A stretch of DNA of 64,000 nt, taken from the NCBI RefSeq assembly GCF_020171465.1, contig NZ_JAIUZR010000005.1, positions 124,001-188,000 on the forward strand, given 5' to 3'. The position numbers were made by a program, and so were the translations under genes. The notes under the pieces were generated by a model that made no database searches, was not told the DNA's origin, and saw only the letters and a program-made list of their open reading frames with translations. The DNA comes from Lutimonas saemankumensis. Lineage in GTDB: Bacteria > Bacteroidota > Bacteroidia > Flavobacteriales > Flavobacteriaceae. Below are positions 52,107 through 60,033 of this stretch, piece by piece. The first letter of the stretch is position 1. The number at the start of each line of letters is the position of its first letter.

Positions 52107-54560
52107 ATGAAATTGTTTTTGAAATCCATCGTAATTTTTGTTCTTGTTTTGCATCCGTTTTTGGGAACGGGACAGATTGTTTCTGACGTTGCTGTGGACT
52201 CCACTGGCAAGGCCATTCCGAAACCTATTAAAGTTACTGAAATCATTCAGAAAGTTGAGTCGGCCTCAGCAAATATAAAAGCGACTTCCCGAAAAACGAC
52301 AATGGCTCGATCTGTCAAAAGAATTGACTCCTTGTTTCCGGAATACGCGGCTTTCTTAAAGGCTCAGAAAAAAAGGAAAGATCATTTCGTTTCAGCAAAT
52401 CCGAATCGGCAGAAAATAAATAACCTTATTAAGAAGTGGAGAGGTTATCACGATCATTTAAGTGGATGGGAATCGATTATCAATGAGCGTGAGGATAGAA
52501 ATGTAATCGTGCAGGAACTCACTACATTTAACGAAGAGACCTGGAAACTTACCTATGAAAATGCAGTTAAAGAAAAAGTTCCGCCTGAGGTTTTGAACAG
52601 CGTAAAGGGTATCTGGAACGAGTATAAAAAGATAAATCGCGCAATCACCAAGGAGAACAATCAGTATTTGGTGCTTGAGTCAAAAATAAATGATCAAAAA
52701 TTAATTGTGAATGAGGTCATTGATGATCTCAATACCCTGAAGAATTCCGAGATCTATAATTTGTTCTATCTCAGACATGAACCTTTATGGAAGTCGTCAT
52801 TCAAGAGTCCTGAAAAAAATCAGGGCGAAAAAGATGAAGTGGAGTCTATCACAGAAAATTTGATCGGAATAACGAAGTTTGTTAAATCCAATGAGAACAG
52901 CATTTACCTGTTTATTATCAGTATCGCAGTTTTGATTGGACTGATACTTTATTTGAAAAAGGCATTTCAAGATTATGAATTTAATGAAGAGGACGGGGAT
53001 CTTCAAAACGCCAAGGATGTTATATTTAACCGAACCGTGGTAAGCATTGTTTTCTCTACACTTGTTATTGCTAAATTATACTTTGTAAACACTCCGATGC
53101 TTCTGGGAAATATTTTGATATTACTGATTCTCGTTGTTTCTATTCCACTGGTTCAGCCATATATGTACAAGAGGTTTAAGAACATTATTTATTTTGTGAT
53201 CATCTTTTATGTTTTGGACACGGCGAAAACCTATATGTGGTTTTCTTCCGCCCAATACAGGATCTACCTTTTGTTTGAGGCCTTGTTGGTAGTGGGTGTT
53301 CTTATTGCGTTTACGCGTCCTTATATGAAAACCCGAAAAATGAAAATCGGGAATTTTGGATTGTTGCTGATCAGGCTGACACCGCTGGTTTATTTCCTTC
53401 TTTTTGTTTCCGTGGTTTCCAATATACTGGGGTATACTAATTTAACGGATCTTACGCTTAAGGTGAGTACCCAAAGTGGGGTGTTTACATTGATCTTTTA
53501 TGGTATCCTAATGATATTAGGAGGTCTGGTGGTTGGAATAATCCATTGGAATTTCAGTACGAGGCAAGAGATCGATTTTGATAAGAAGTTCAGGCTGGAA
53601 ATAAAAGCTTTACAGGTGATTCGTGTGATTGCATTCATTATGTGGTTCCTGTTTTTCCTGACAATGATCGATTTACTCGATCCCCTTCAAGCCTTTTTTA
53701 CGGACATTTTTTCTGACCCCTATCAAATTGGAAATATTACATTCACGCTGGGAGACATTGTTCAATTCATATTTATATTATCAATCTCTTTTTTGACTAC
53801 AAGTGTTGTATCATTCTTGTTTGACAGTGGTAATGTATCCTTGAAACTGATAAAACTCCCGAAAGGTGTTCCTGCGGCAATTTCTTTAGTGGTCAGGTAT
53901 CTGATCATTGCTTTTGGAATTGTTTTTGCCCTCTCTTCTCTTGGTATTGATTTGAGTAAGTTTAATCTAATGGCCGGAGCTTTGGGACTAGGTATTGGCT
54001 TTGGGCTGCAAACCGTTATTTCGAATTTCGTATCCGGACTGATTCTGGTATTTGAAAGGCCTATTCATGTAGGAGACACAGTTGAGGTGAATAATCTTCT
54101 TGGCACGGTTGACAGGATCGGAGTGCGGTCATCCAGTGTTATTACCTTTGATGGCGCAGAAGTAGTGGTTCCGAATAACAACCTTATCGCCAATGATCTG
54201 ATCAACTGGACCTTATCCGATAGCATCAAAAGAGTTGAAATATTGATTGGAACAAAATATGGGTCTGATCCCAATAAGATCCTTGAGATATTAAAGGAAG
54301 CAGTCAAGAGCAGTGAAGATGCATTGAAGGATCCCGCTCCTCAGGCTTTATTTAGTGATTTTGGCGACAGTTCATTAAATTTCAGATTGAGGTTCTGGGT
54401 ACATTATGAAGTAGGATTGAAGGCGAAAAGTGATGTGTCCATAGCCATTTACAATCTTTTCGAAGAACACGGCATCGAGATTCCGTTCCCGCAACAGGAC
54501 GTTTATTTAAAGGAGTTACCGGAAACTAAAACCAATATCTCATCTAAAAAGGATCTATAG
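52107..54560 (+). CDS. Large MscS-family mechanosensitive ion channel
   Basis: The ATG at 52107 is preferred over the TTG at 52098 because it gives a clean signal (MKLFLKSIVIFVLVLHPFLG). The 817-residue protein has a large periplasmic helical domain (about 25-255) and roughly ten membrane helices (about 260-630). The pore helix and beta domain of MscS follow: LMAGALGLGIGFGLQTVISN and VSGLILVFERPIHVGDTVEV. The middle beta domain contains VVVPNNNLIANDLINWTL. The overall size is similar to MscK/YnaI-type channels. It relieves hypoosmotic stress in the inner membrane. Confidence 0.9.
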   Translation: MKLFLKSIVIFVLVLHPFLGTGQIVSDVAVDSTGKAIPKPIKVTEIIQKVESASANIKATSRKTTMARSVKRIDSLFPEYAAFLKAQKKRKDHFVSANPNRQKINNLIKKWRGYHDHLSGWESIINEREDRNVIVQELTTFNEETWKLTYENAVKEKVPPEVLNSVKGIWNEYKKINRAITKENNQYLVLESKINDQKLIVNEVIDDLNTLKNSEIYNLFYLRHEPLWKSSFKSPEKNQGEKDEVESITENLIGITKFVKSNENSIYLFIISIAVLIGLILYLKKAFQDYEFNEEDGDLQNAKDVIFNRTVVSIVFSTLVIAKLYFVNTPMLLGNILILLILVVSIPLVQPYMYKRFKNIIYFVIIFYVLDTAKTYMWFSSAQYRIYLLFEALLVVGVLIAFTRPYMKTRKMKIGNFGLLLIRLTPLVYFLLFVSVVSNILGYTNLTDLTLKVSTQSGVFTLIFYGILMILGGLVVGIIHWNFSTRQEIDFDKKFRLEIKALQVIRVIAFIMWFLFFLTMIDLLDPLQAFFTDIFSDPYQIGNITFTLGDIVQFIFILSISFLTTSVVSFLFDSGNVSLKLIKLPKGVPAAISLVVRYLIIAFGIVFALSSLGIDLSKFNLMAGALGLGIGFGLQTVISNFVSGLILVFERPIHVGDTVEVNNLLGTVDRIGVRSSSVITFDGAEVVVPNNNLIANDLINWTLSDSIKRVEILIGTKYGSDPNKILEILKEAVKSSEDALKDPAPQALFSDFGDSSLNFRLRFWVHYEVGLKAKSDVSIAIYNLFEEHGIEIPFPQQDVYLKELPETKTNISSKKDL

Positions 54561-54742
54561 ATTTTCATTCGCGATTTGGACTTTTTTTAAGGGTTATTTT
54601 GTTATGCAGATATGCTTCTAATTTCTCATAATTGGTAAATTTGTAAAGGTCATCTAGTCAGATTCCTGATCATAGTATTTTACCTGGGATCCCTATCTGA
54701 TCATTATCGAACTATTTTTATTAGAATTTAAAAATTTACATT

Positions 54743-55609
54743 ATGGAGTTTAAAAAGAAAGCCTTCAAAGGATTGTTTTTTATTGGAATTTTGGCTCTGA
54801 TTATTCAGGGATTTACAACGATAGACCCTCTTCCAAAAGATGATTTTATAGGTCTTCAGTTGTATTCAGTTAGACAGGATATGAATAAAGATGCCAAAGG
54901 GACCGTGGAGAAAGTTGGACAGATGGGATTTAAATTTGTTGAAGCCGCGGGTTACAGGGACGGAAAATTTTATGGTATGGAACCTTTGGAGTTCAAGAAA
55001 TTATGCGAAGATAACGGATTGCAATTCTTGGGCTCACACACGGGTCAGAATCTTCCAACAAAAGAAAAATGGGAAGAAACCATGACATGGTGGGACCAGG
55101 CTATTGAGGCACATGCTACTGCTGGTGTAAAATGGATCGTTCAACCCTGGATGAGCAGAGAAGGTTATGAGAGCCTGGACGGATTAAAAAAATATGTTGA
55201 ATATTTCAATGCGGTTGGAGAGAAGTGCCGGGCCAAAGGAATCTATTTTGGGTACCATAATCACAATAAGGAGTTTACTACAGAATTTGATGGGAAGCCT
55301 CTCTATGATCACATGCTCGAATTAAGTGATCCTGACAAAGTGATGTTTCAGTTAGATCTTTATTGGATCAATAAAGGGGGAAAAGATGCACTGGATTATT
55401 TTAAAAGATATCCCGGAAGATTTATGTTGTGGCATATAAAAGATGAAAAGGAATTAGGTGAAAGTGGTAAAATGGATTTTACCGAAATATTCAAACATAA
55501 AAAGGAGTCTGGTCTAAAGTATGGTATCGTGGAAGTGGAAAAATATAATTTCACCCCTCTGGTTAGTGTACAGAAAAGTCTGGATTACCTAAAATCGACT
55601 AATTATTAA
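54743..55609 (+). CDS. Exported sugar phosphate isomerase/epimerase-like TIM barrel
   Basis: A 288-residue protein with an N-terminal membrane-type signal (about 8-25). It matches the xylose-isomerase-like TIM barrel superfamily: IGLQLYSVRQDMNKDAKGTV, FVEAAGYRDG, the metal/acid region YFGYHNHNKEF and a second pair MFQLDLYWINKGG, followed by LWHIKDEKE and YGIVEVEKYN. Glu and Asp/His residues of the metal site appear intact. Exported members of this superfamily are common in Bacteroidota near carbohydrate degradation genes, but no such partner is adjacent. The substrate is unknown. Confidence 0.88.
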   Translation: MEFKKKAFKGLFFIGILALIIQGFTTIDPLPKDDFIGLQLYSVRQDMNKDAKGTVEKVGQMGFKFVEAAGYRDGKFYGMEPLEFKKLCEDNGLQFLGSHTGQNLPTKEKWEETMTWWDQAIEAHATAGVKWIVQPWMSREGYESLDGLKKYVEYFNAVGEKCRAKGIYFGYHNHNKEFTTEFDGKPLYDHMLELSDPDKVMFQLDLYWINKGGKDALDYFKRYPGRFMLWHIKDEKELGESGKMDFTEIFKHKKESGLKYGIVEVEKYNFTPLVSVQKSLDYLKSTNY

Positions 55610-55632
55610 AGAGGAATATCCTTAAATAGAAC

Positions 55633-55658
55633 AAGCCCTGGTTTTTCCAGGGTTTTTC
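55633..55658 (+). terminator. Terminator after the isomerase gene
   Basis: GCCCTGG (55635-55641) pairs with CCAGGGT (55647-55653) around a 5-nt T-rich loop, followed by a T-run. It lies about 25 bp after the isomerase stop codon. Confidence 0.8.
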
Positions 55659-55778
55659 TTTTGAATGATAAGATTGCATAAGTCAAAATTTTCGGATAAT
55701 TGTTTTAACGAGGGGTTAAAAATGGGATCCTCATCAATTTTGGCCCGATAATTGTCTTTAAAATTGAAAACATAAATT

Positions 55779-56306
55779 ATGAGAAAATTATACATTTTAT
55801 TTTTTACACTTATTTTTTTAGCCTCTTGTGAAGGTCCGGTGGGACCTCCAGGCCCACCGGGACCACCAGGTCCGATTGGCCCTCCGGGTGAAGGTGGTGG
55901 AGGCTTACTTGGGCAGGTATTTGAAGTGGAAGCCGACCTGAACGTGGTTACCAATTTTGAGTATTTTGTTGAAATTCCGTCTGAAATTGAAGTCTTTGAA
56001 AGTGATGTCGTTATGGTTTACAGATTGATGGGGGTTTTTGAAGGAACAGATATTTGGGAACCATTACCCCAAACAATCTTCAGGGATAGCGGAATCCTCT
56101 TGTATACCTTTGATCATACCTTATTTGACGTTCGTTTATTTTTGGACGGTACTGCGGATTTTGGCAGATTGGATCCGATTGATACGGATAATTTGATTTT
56201 TCGTATTGCAGTAATTCCGGCTGATTACGCTAAAGAGCTGGATCTGAAAAAAATGGAAAATGTTTTAAAAGGATTGGACATAGAAGAGGTGAAACGCGTC
56301 AATTAA
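55779..56306 (+). CDS. Collagen-like lipoprotein
   Basis: A 175-residue lipoprotein with signal MRKLYILFFTLIFLAS and lipobox Cys17. Directly after the cysteine comes a run of Gly-X-Y triplets (about eight, GPVGPPGPPGPPGPIGPP and GEG), then four glycines, then a beta-rich domain (about 45-160; QVFEVEADLNVVTNFEYFVE). Bacterial collagen-like lipoproteins form trimeric stalks that display a C-terminal domain. The triplet run is short, so a stable triple helix would depend on trimerisation by the C-terminal domain. No transfer signature in base composition stands out. Confidence 0.78.
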   Translation: MRKLYILFFTLIFLASCEGPVGPPGPPGPPGPIGPPGEGGGGLLGQVFEVEADLNVVTNFEYFVEIPSEIEVFESDVVMVYRLMGVFEGTDIWEPLPQTIFRDSGILLYTFDHTLFDVRLFLDGTADFGRLDPIDTDNLIFRIAVIPADYAKELDLKKMENVLKGLDIEEVKRVN

Positions 56307-56363
56307 AAAATCTCAAATCGTCTTGTGTTTAGTTTAAGTTTTGAACATAAAGTATAGACCTGA

Positions 56364-56394
56364 ATCCCCGACCTGAAAAAGATCGGGGATTTTT
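56364..56394 (+). terminator. Terminator after the collagen-like gene
   Basis: ATCCCCGA (56364-56371) pairs with TCGGGGAT (56383-56390) around an 11-nt loop, followed by TTTT. It lies 58 bp after the stop codon. Confidence 0.82.
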
Positions 56395-56466
56395 AATTCT
56401 TTCAGATTTTGGTTGATGAAGAACTTTAAAATAGTTCGTCGAAACAACAGAAATTGTCCTATTTTT

Positions 56467-56490
56467 ATTGATCAATTATAATAGATCAAT
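56467..56490. promoter_or_regulatory. Dyad ATTGATC-N10-GATCAAT upstream of the M81-like gene
   Basis: Two 7-bp half-sites are perfect inverted copies around a 10-bp spacer, centred about 83 bp upstream of the M81-like start at 56562. A regulator dimer could bind here. It is not FNR geometry (the spacer is 10 rather than 4 or 6), so the factor is unknown. Confidence 0.35.
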
Positions 56491-56561
56491 ATTCTGTAGC
56501 AATCATTTCGTGAATCCTCCATGGATCGTTGTTAAATTAACCTGGAAAACTTTAAAACATT

Positions 56562-58139
56562 ATGAACTATATCGCACGCATGAGTATAATTTTTTTACTA
56601 ATTGCTTTCTGTTCCTGTGAGCCAGCCGGAAAAAAGGATGTCTTGGATGCCGGATCAGAGCTTCCTCGAATTGCCATTGCCGGGCTTGCCATTGAATCGA
56701 GTACTTTTTCTCCTGCTTTAACGCACGAAGATGCATTTCATGCAAAATCGGGGGAAGATGTTTTTGATTATTATCCGTTTATGTCTGAAGATTCCATAAA
56801 CAGGAAAAGAGCCATTTGGTTTCCAACCCTTAAGGGCCATGCCTTACCTGGAGGAACGGTGACTCGCGAAGCCTATGAGTCCCTCATGGGAAAGACGGTT
56901 GAAATGCTGAGAGAGAACCTTCCTTATGATGGTCTTTTTTTTGATATTCACGGGGCGATGAGTGTGGAAGGGATGGATGATCCTGAAGGAGATATGATTT
57001 CAAGAGTCAGGGAGGTAGTTGGAGATAAAACCATTATTTCTACCTCAATGGACCTTCATGGAAATGTATCCAAAAAACTTGCGGAAGAAAGTGACTTAAT
57101 AACATGCTATAGAATGGCTCCTCACGAAGATGCTCTCGAATCAAAGAAAAGAGCACTGGATAATTTACTCGAACGTCTGGAGAAGGGATTGGGGAAACCA
57201 AAATTTAAAGCATGGATACCGGTTCCGATTTTATTGCCAGGAGAAAAGACTAGTACCAGGATTGAGCCTGGCAAAAGTTTATATGCTAAAGTTGACCCTG
57301 TAACAAAAAAAGAAGGTGTGATTGACGCAGCGATCTGGATTGGTTATGCGTGGGCAGATGAACCACGGAACCACGCTGTGGTCATGGTAACCGGAGATGA
57401 TAAAGAGGCTGTTTCTGAGAGTGCGGAAGAATTAGCACAAAGTTTTTGGGATGTCAGAAATGAATTTGTATTTGTGGCTCCTGTGGCTACCCTTGAGGAA
57501 AGCCTTAATAGGGCGCTGGCGAGTTCCGAGACTCCTTTTATTATAAGTGATATGGGTGATAACCCTACTGCGGGAGGTGCAGGCGACGTTACCTGGACAC
57601 TTCATGAGATATTTAAACGAAAGGAATTTCAGGGGGAACAAGGTAAGACACTTATTTATGCTTCAATACCCGGACCGGAACTGGTTGAATTAGCAATGGA
57701 AGCAGGATTGGGTGAGGTAATTGAAGGTTATGCAGGTGCATCAGTGGATGATCGTTTTGCTCCTCCGGTAAAACTGAAAGGAACGGTTACGGCGATCAAG
57801 AAAGGTGACAAAGATGCCGAAGTAGAAGTAGTTGTTAAGGTGGGGAATGTCAATGTCATTGTTACAAAAAAAAGAAAACCTTATCATCATGAAAGTGATT
57901 TTACGGAATTGAACCTTGATCCTCGAAAAGCGGATATCCTTGTGGTTAAAATAGGGTACCTGGTTCCCGAATTGTATAATATGAGGGCAGACTGGGTGAT
58001 GGCATTAACGCCCGGAGGTGTAGATCAGGATCTTAGTAGACTGGGATATAAGAGAATCATCAGGCCCATGTTTCCACTTGATCCTGAAATGGAACAGCCT
58101 GACCTTTCAGCAAGACTGATACCCGTCTCGGGCACCTAA
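56562..58139 (+). CDS. Lipoprotein M81-family metallopeptidase (MlrC-like)
   Basis: A 525-residue lipoprotein with signal and lipobox FCSC (Cys about 20; an alternative ATG at 56580 also fits). The body matches the MlrC/M81 family: RIAIAGLAIESSTFSP, FFDIHGAMSVEGMDDPEGD, ISTSMDLHGNVS, MAPHEDALESKKRALDNLLE, and the C-terminal FIISDMGDNPTAGGAGDVTW and PGGVDQDL. The Asp/His of DIHG and DLHG probably bind zinc. MlrC in Sphingomonas degrades microcystin fragments; most relatives have unknown substrates, so this should not be called a microcystinase. Surface or periplasmic location is expected. Confidence 0.9.
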   Translation: MNYIARMSIIFLLIAFCSCEPAGKKDVLDAGSELPRIAIAGLAIESSTFSPALTHEDAFHAKSGEDVFDYYPFMSEDSINRKRAIWFPTLKGHALPGGTVTREAYESLMGKTVEMLRENLPYDGLFFDIHGAMSVEGMDDPEGDMISRVREVVGDKTIISTSMDLHGNVSKKLAEESDLITCYRMAPHEDALESKKRALDNLLERLEKGLGKPKFKAWIPVPILLPGEKTSTRIEPGKSLYAKVDPVTKKEGVIDAAIWIGYAWADEPRNHAVVMVTGDDKEAVSESAEELAQSFWDVRNEFVFVAPVATLEESLNRALASSETPFIISDMGDNPTAGGAGDVTWTLHEIFKRKEFQGEQGKTLIYASIPGPELVELAMEAGLGEVIEGYAGASVDDRFAPPVKLKGTVTAIKKGDKDAEVEVVVKVGNVNVIVTKKRKPYHHESDFTELNLDPRKADILVVKIGYLVPELYNMRADWVMALTPGGVDQDLSRLGYKRIIRPMFPLDPEMEQPDLSARLIPVSGT

Positions 58140-58163
58140 TGTTTGAAGTAAGATAAAAGTTAG

Positions 58164-58187
58164 ACCAGTTGCCTGCAGGCAACTGGT
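58164..58187. repeat. 24-bp perfect palindrome
   Basis: ACCAGTTGCCTG and CAGGCAACTGGT are exact inverted copies with no spacer, 24 bp after the M81-like stop codon. There is no T-run after it. It could be a transcript-end structure, a repeat-family element or a protein-binding site. Confidence 0.6.
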
Positions 58188-58290
58188 ACTCAGGGGAAAA
58201 ATAAGCGATATGTTTCTAACACTGCTTTTTTTTCAAATTTTCATCAAGATCAGGATTAAACAATTGCCTTTCAGATTTTGAACAATATAT

Positions 58291-58413
58291 CTATAGTCTT
58301 GACTCAAATTTATGGATCGTTTTTTCTTTTAATTCGTTTCGACGAATACGGGTTTCGATTTTTTTCAAGAAACTCTTGATTTCTTCTCTGCTGGGGGAAT
58401 GAATTTGAAACAT
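58291..58413 (-). CDS. Possible 40-residue basic micro-protein
   Basis: A minus-strand ATG at 58411-58413 opens a 40-codon frame ending in TAG at 58291. The peptide starts MFQIHSPSREEIKSFL and is rich in Lys, Glu and Arg, with an amphipathic helical look (KKIETRIRRNELKEKTIHKF). There is no family match that I can recall. It lies 103 bp downstream of a second small frame on the same strand. Composition looks protein-like, but length makes this uncertain. Confidence 0.35.
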   Translation of the reverse strand: MFQIHSPSREEIKSFLKKIETRIRRNELKEKTIHKFESRL

Positions 58414-58515
58414 AGCAAGTTGTTTATGTCTTAGTGTATTCTAAGAGTTAAAGTAAACATGTTATAAAAATACGCTCAAAAAGATGCCGCACAAGCAGAT
58501 GATCGGTCTTATTCG

Positions 58516-58644
58516 TCAGTTCAGTTCCTCTTTGTTTTTGTGGAAGTCAATTTTTAATTTTGAAAGTTGAGTTTCCAGTTCAAGAAGAAAAACTTTTAGC
58601 TCTAAAGAATGGATGAGCAAATCCTTGTACTTTACCTTTTTCAT
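58516..58644 (-). CDS. Possible 42-residue coiled-coil micro-protein
   Basis: A minus-strand ATG at 58642-58644 opens a 42-codon frame ending in TGA at 58516. The peptide (MKKVKYKDLLIHSLELKVFL and on) has leucine/isoleucine at heptad-like spacing and a charged C-terminus, as in small coiled-coil proteins. It shares strand and spacing with the 40-residue frame. Both are unconfirmed. Confidence 0.35.
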   Translation of the reverse strand: MKKVKYKDLLIHSLELKVFLLELETQLSKLKIDFHKNKEELN

Positions 58645-58812
58645 AAATAGCAAAATTCTTTTTTTGATTCAGTATCCAAAGGATAATAAATATATAGCAA
58701 TAGAATAATATAACGTCTGATTTACCGACTTAGTATAGAAGCCTCTATTTAGATTTGTTATTTAAATTTGATTAACTTTAGGCAAGAATAAATTGAAATA
58801 TATCCCCTCTTT

Positions 58813-59907
58813 ATGATAAAAGCTTTACCCTACTTATTTTTTATTTTTACCTTTTCAGGATTTTCGCAGGACTTTTCCCGTTTAACCTATTTAAGCGATG
58901 ATGTTTCCGAAACCTCGGGGCTCATCTTCTTTGACGACAGGATAATTACCCATAATGATTCAGGAGGAATGAATGCCTTATATGAAATTAGTTCAGAAAA
59001 CGGAAATGTGCTTCGGACAGTTGAGATTGGAAATGCAACCAATGTCGACTGGGAGGATATTAGTCATGATGACGAATTCATTTATATTGGAGATTTTGGT
59101 AACAACAATGGAAACCGAAAGAATCTTAAGGTTTATAAGATTTCAAAGTCGGATTATTTAAATTCAGAATTGGTCAATGCGGATGTCATTGAATTTTCAT
59201 ATGCAGATCAGATTGATTTTGAAAGTGCTCCGAACAATACAAATTTTGATGCTGAGGCTTTGATATCTTTTGGGTCGGACTTGTTTATTTTTACAAAAAA
59301 CTGGGCTGACCAGAGAACAAATATCTACCAGCTTCCAAAAGTTCCGGGAACTTACGAAATTCAGAGAATCGATGAATTTGATGCTTCAGGACTTATAACA
59401 GGAGGTACATACAATTCTGAGTCAAATAAAGTCCTTTTGACGGGTTATACCGGCATTAGGGCCTTTTTAATTGAATTATCCGGCTTTTCAAACGGGATCT
59501 TTTCCAATGGGTCCATTGAAAAAAATGATCTTAATATTCCTTTAATTGAGTCCTTCCAAGTTGAGGCAATTACCTATTCTAACGCGTCACAACATTTTAT
59601 TAGCGCAGAAAAGAATCAACTGGGTGACGCAGCGCTTTATTCCTTGATAGCTGAGACTCTCAATGTTGAGGATTACAATACGGTTTCAAATAGAGTATTT
59701 CCAAATCCGGCTCAGGATTTCCTGAATGTCGATAAGCAATTTATTCCTGGAAGAATTGAAATTTTCAACGTACTTGGTGAAAAAATTTTTGATCATGTCC
59801 TGGTCGATAATAAGAGCTTAGATATTTCCCAACTCTCTCATGGAATCTATATTTTAAAACTTTCCAATGAGAACAGGTCAGAAAGTTTAAAGTTCATTAA
59901 AGATTGA
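58813..59907 (+). CDS. Secreted beta-propeller-like protein with T9SS sorting domain
   Basis: A 364-residue protein with signal peptide MIKALPYLFFIFTFSGFSQ. Residues about 25-285 look like a beta-propeller with LTYLSDDVSETSGLIFFDDR, DISHDDEFIYIGDFGNNNGN and NFDAEALISFGSDLFIFT; similar sequences are found in esterase-like and SdiA-regulated-type propellers. The last 70 residues (VFPNPAQDFLNVDKQF ... SHGIYILKLSNENRSE) are a T9SS type A sorting domain, so it is exported to the outside or cell surface. The next gene begins 126 bp later on the same strand and is also T9SS cargo. Confidence 0.82.
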   Translation: MIKALPYLFFIFTFSGFSQDFSRLTYLSDDVSETSGLIFFDDRIITHNDSGGMNALYEISSENGNVLRTVEIGNATNVDWEDISHDDEFIYIGDFGNNNGNRKNLKVYKISKSDYLNSELVNADVIEFSYADQIDFESAPNNTNFDAEALISFGSDLFIFTKNWADQRTNIYQLPKVPGTYEIQRIDEFDASGLITGGTYNSESNKVLLTGYTGIRAFLIELSGFSNGIFSNGSIEKNDLNIPLIESFQVEAITYSNASQHFISAEKNQLGDAALYSLIAETLNVEDYNTVSNRVFPNPAQDFLNVDKQFIPGRIEIFNVLGEKIFDHVLVDNKSLDISQLSHGIYILKLSNENRSESLKFIKD

Positions 59908-60033
59908 GATTTTATCAGGACGAAAAGGAAGATAGAAGGGCATCATTTAAGGATTTGGAATAATTGTTGTAATTTTATAAAATACTGAAAATCAAAAGTA
60001 AACCATACTTCAGTTGGAAAACCCGTTTTGGCT

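Larger units (their letters stand above)
58188..58812. other. Long intergenic interval with two possible micro-ORFs
   Basis: This is the largest space without a clear gene. Apart from the palindrome at its left edge and the two small minus-strand frames reported separately, I saw no convincing RNA gene, repeat or mobile element. A loose match to a Bacteroidota promoter (TTTG at 58754-58757 with TAACTTTA at 58773-58780) is upstream of the T9SS gene at 58813; its 15-bp spacer is shorter than usual. Confidence 0.4.

Noticed and set aside
56562-58139. Calling the M81-family gene a microcystinase
   Set aside because: MlrC similarity is family-level; the substrate cannot be inferred and no mlrA/B/D genes are present.
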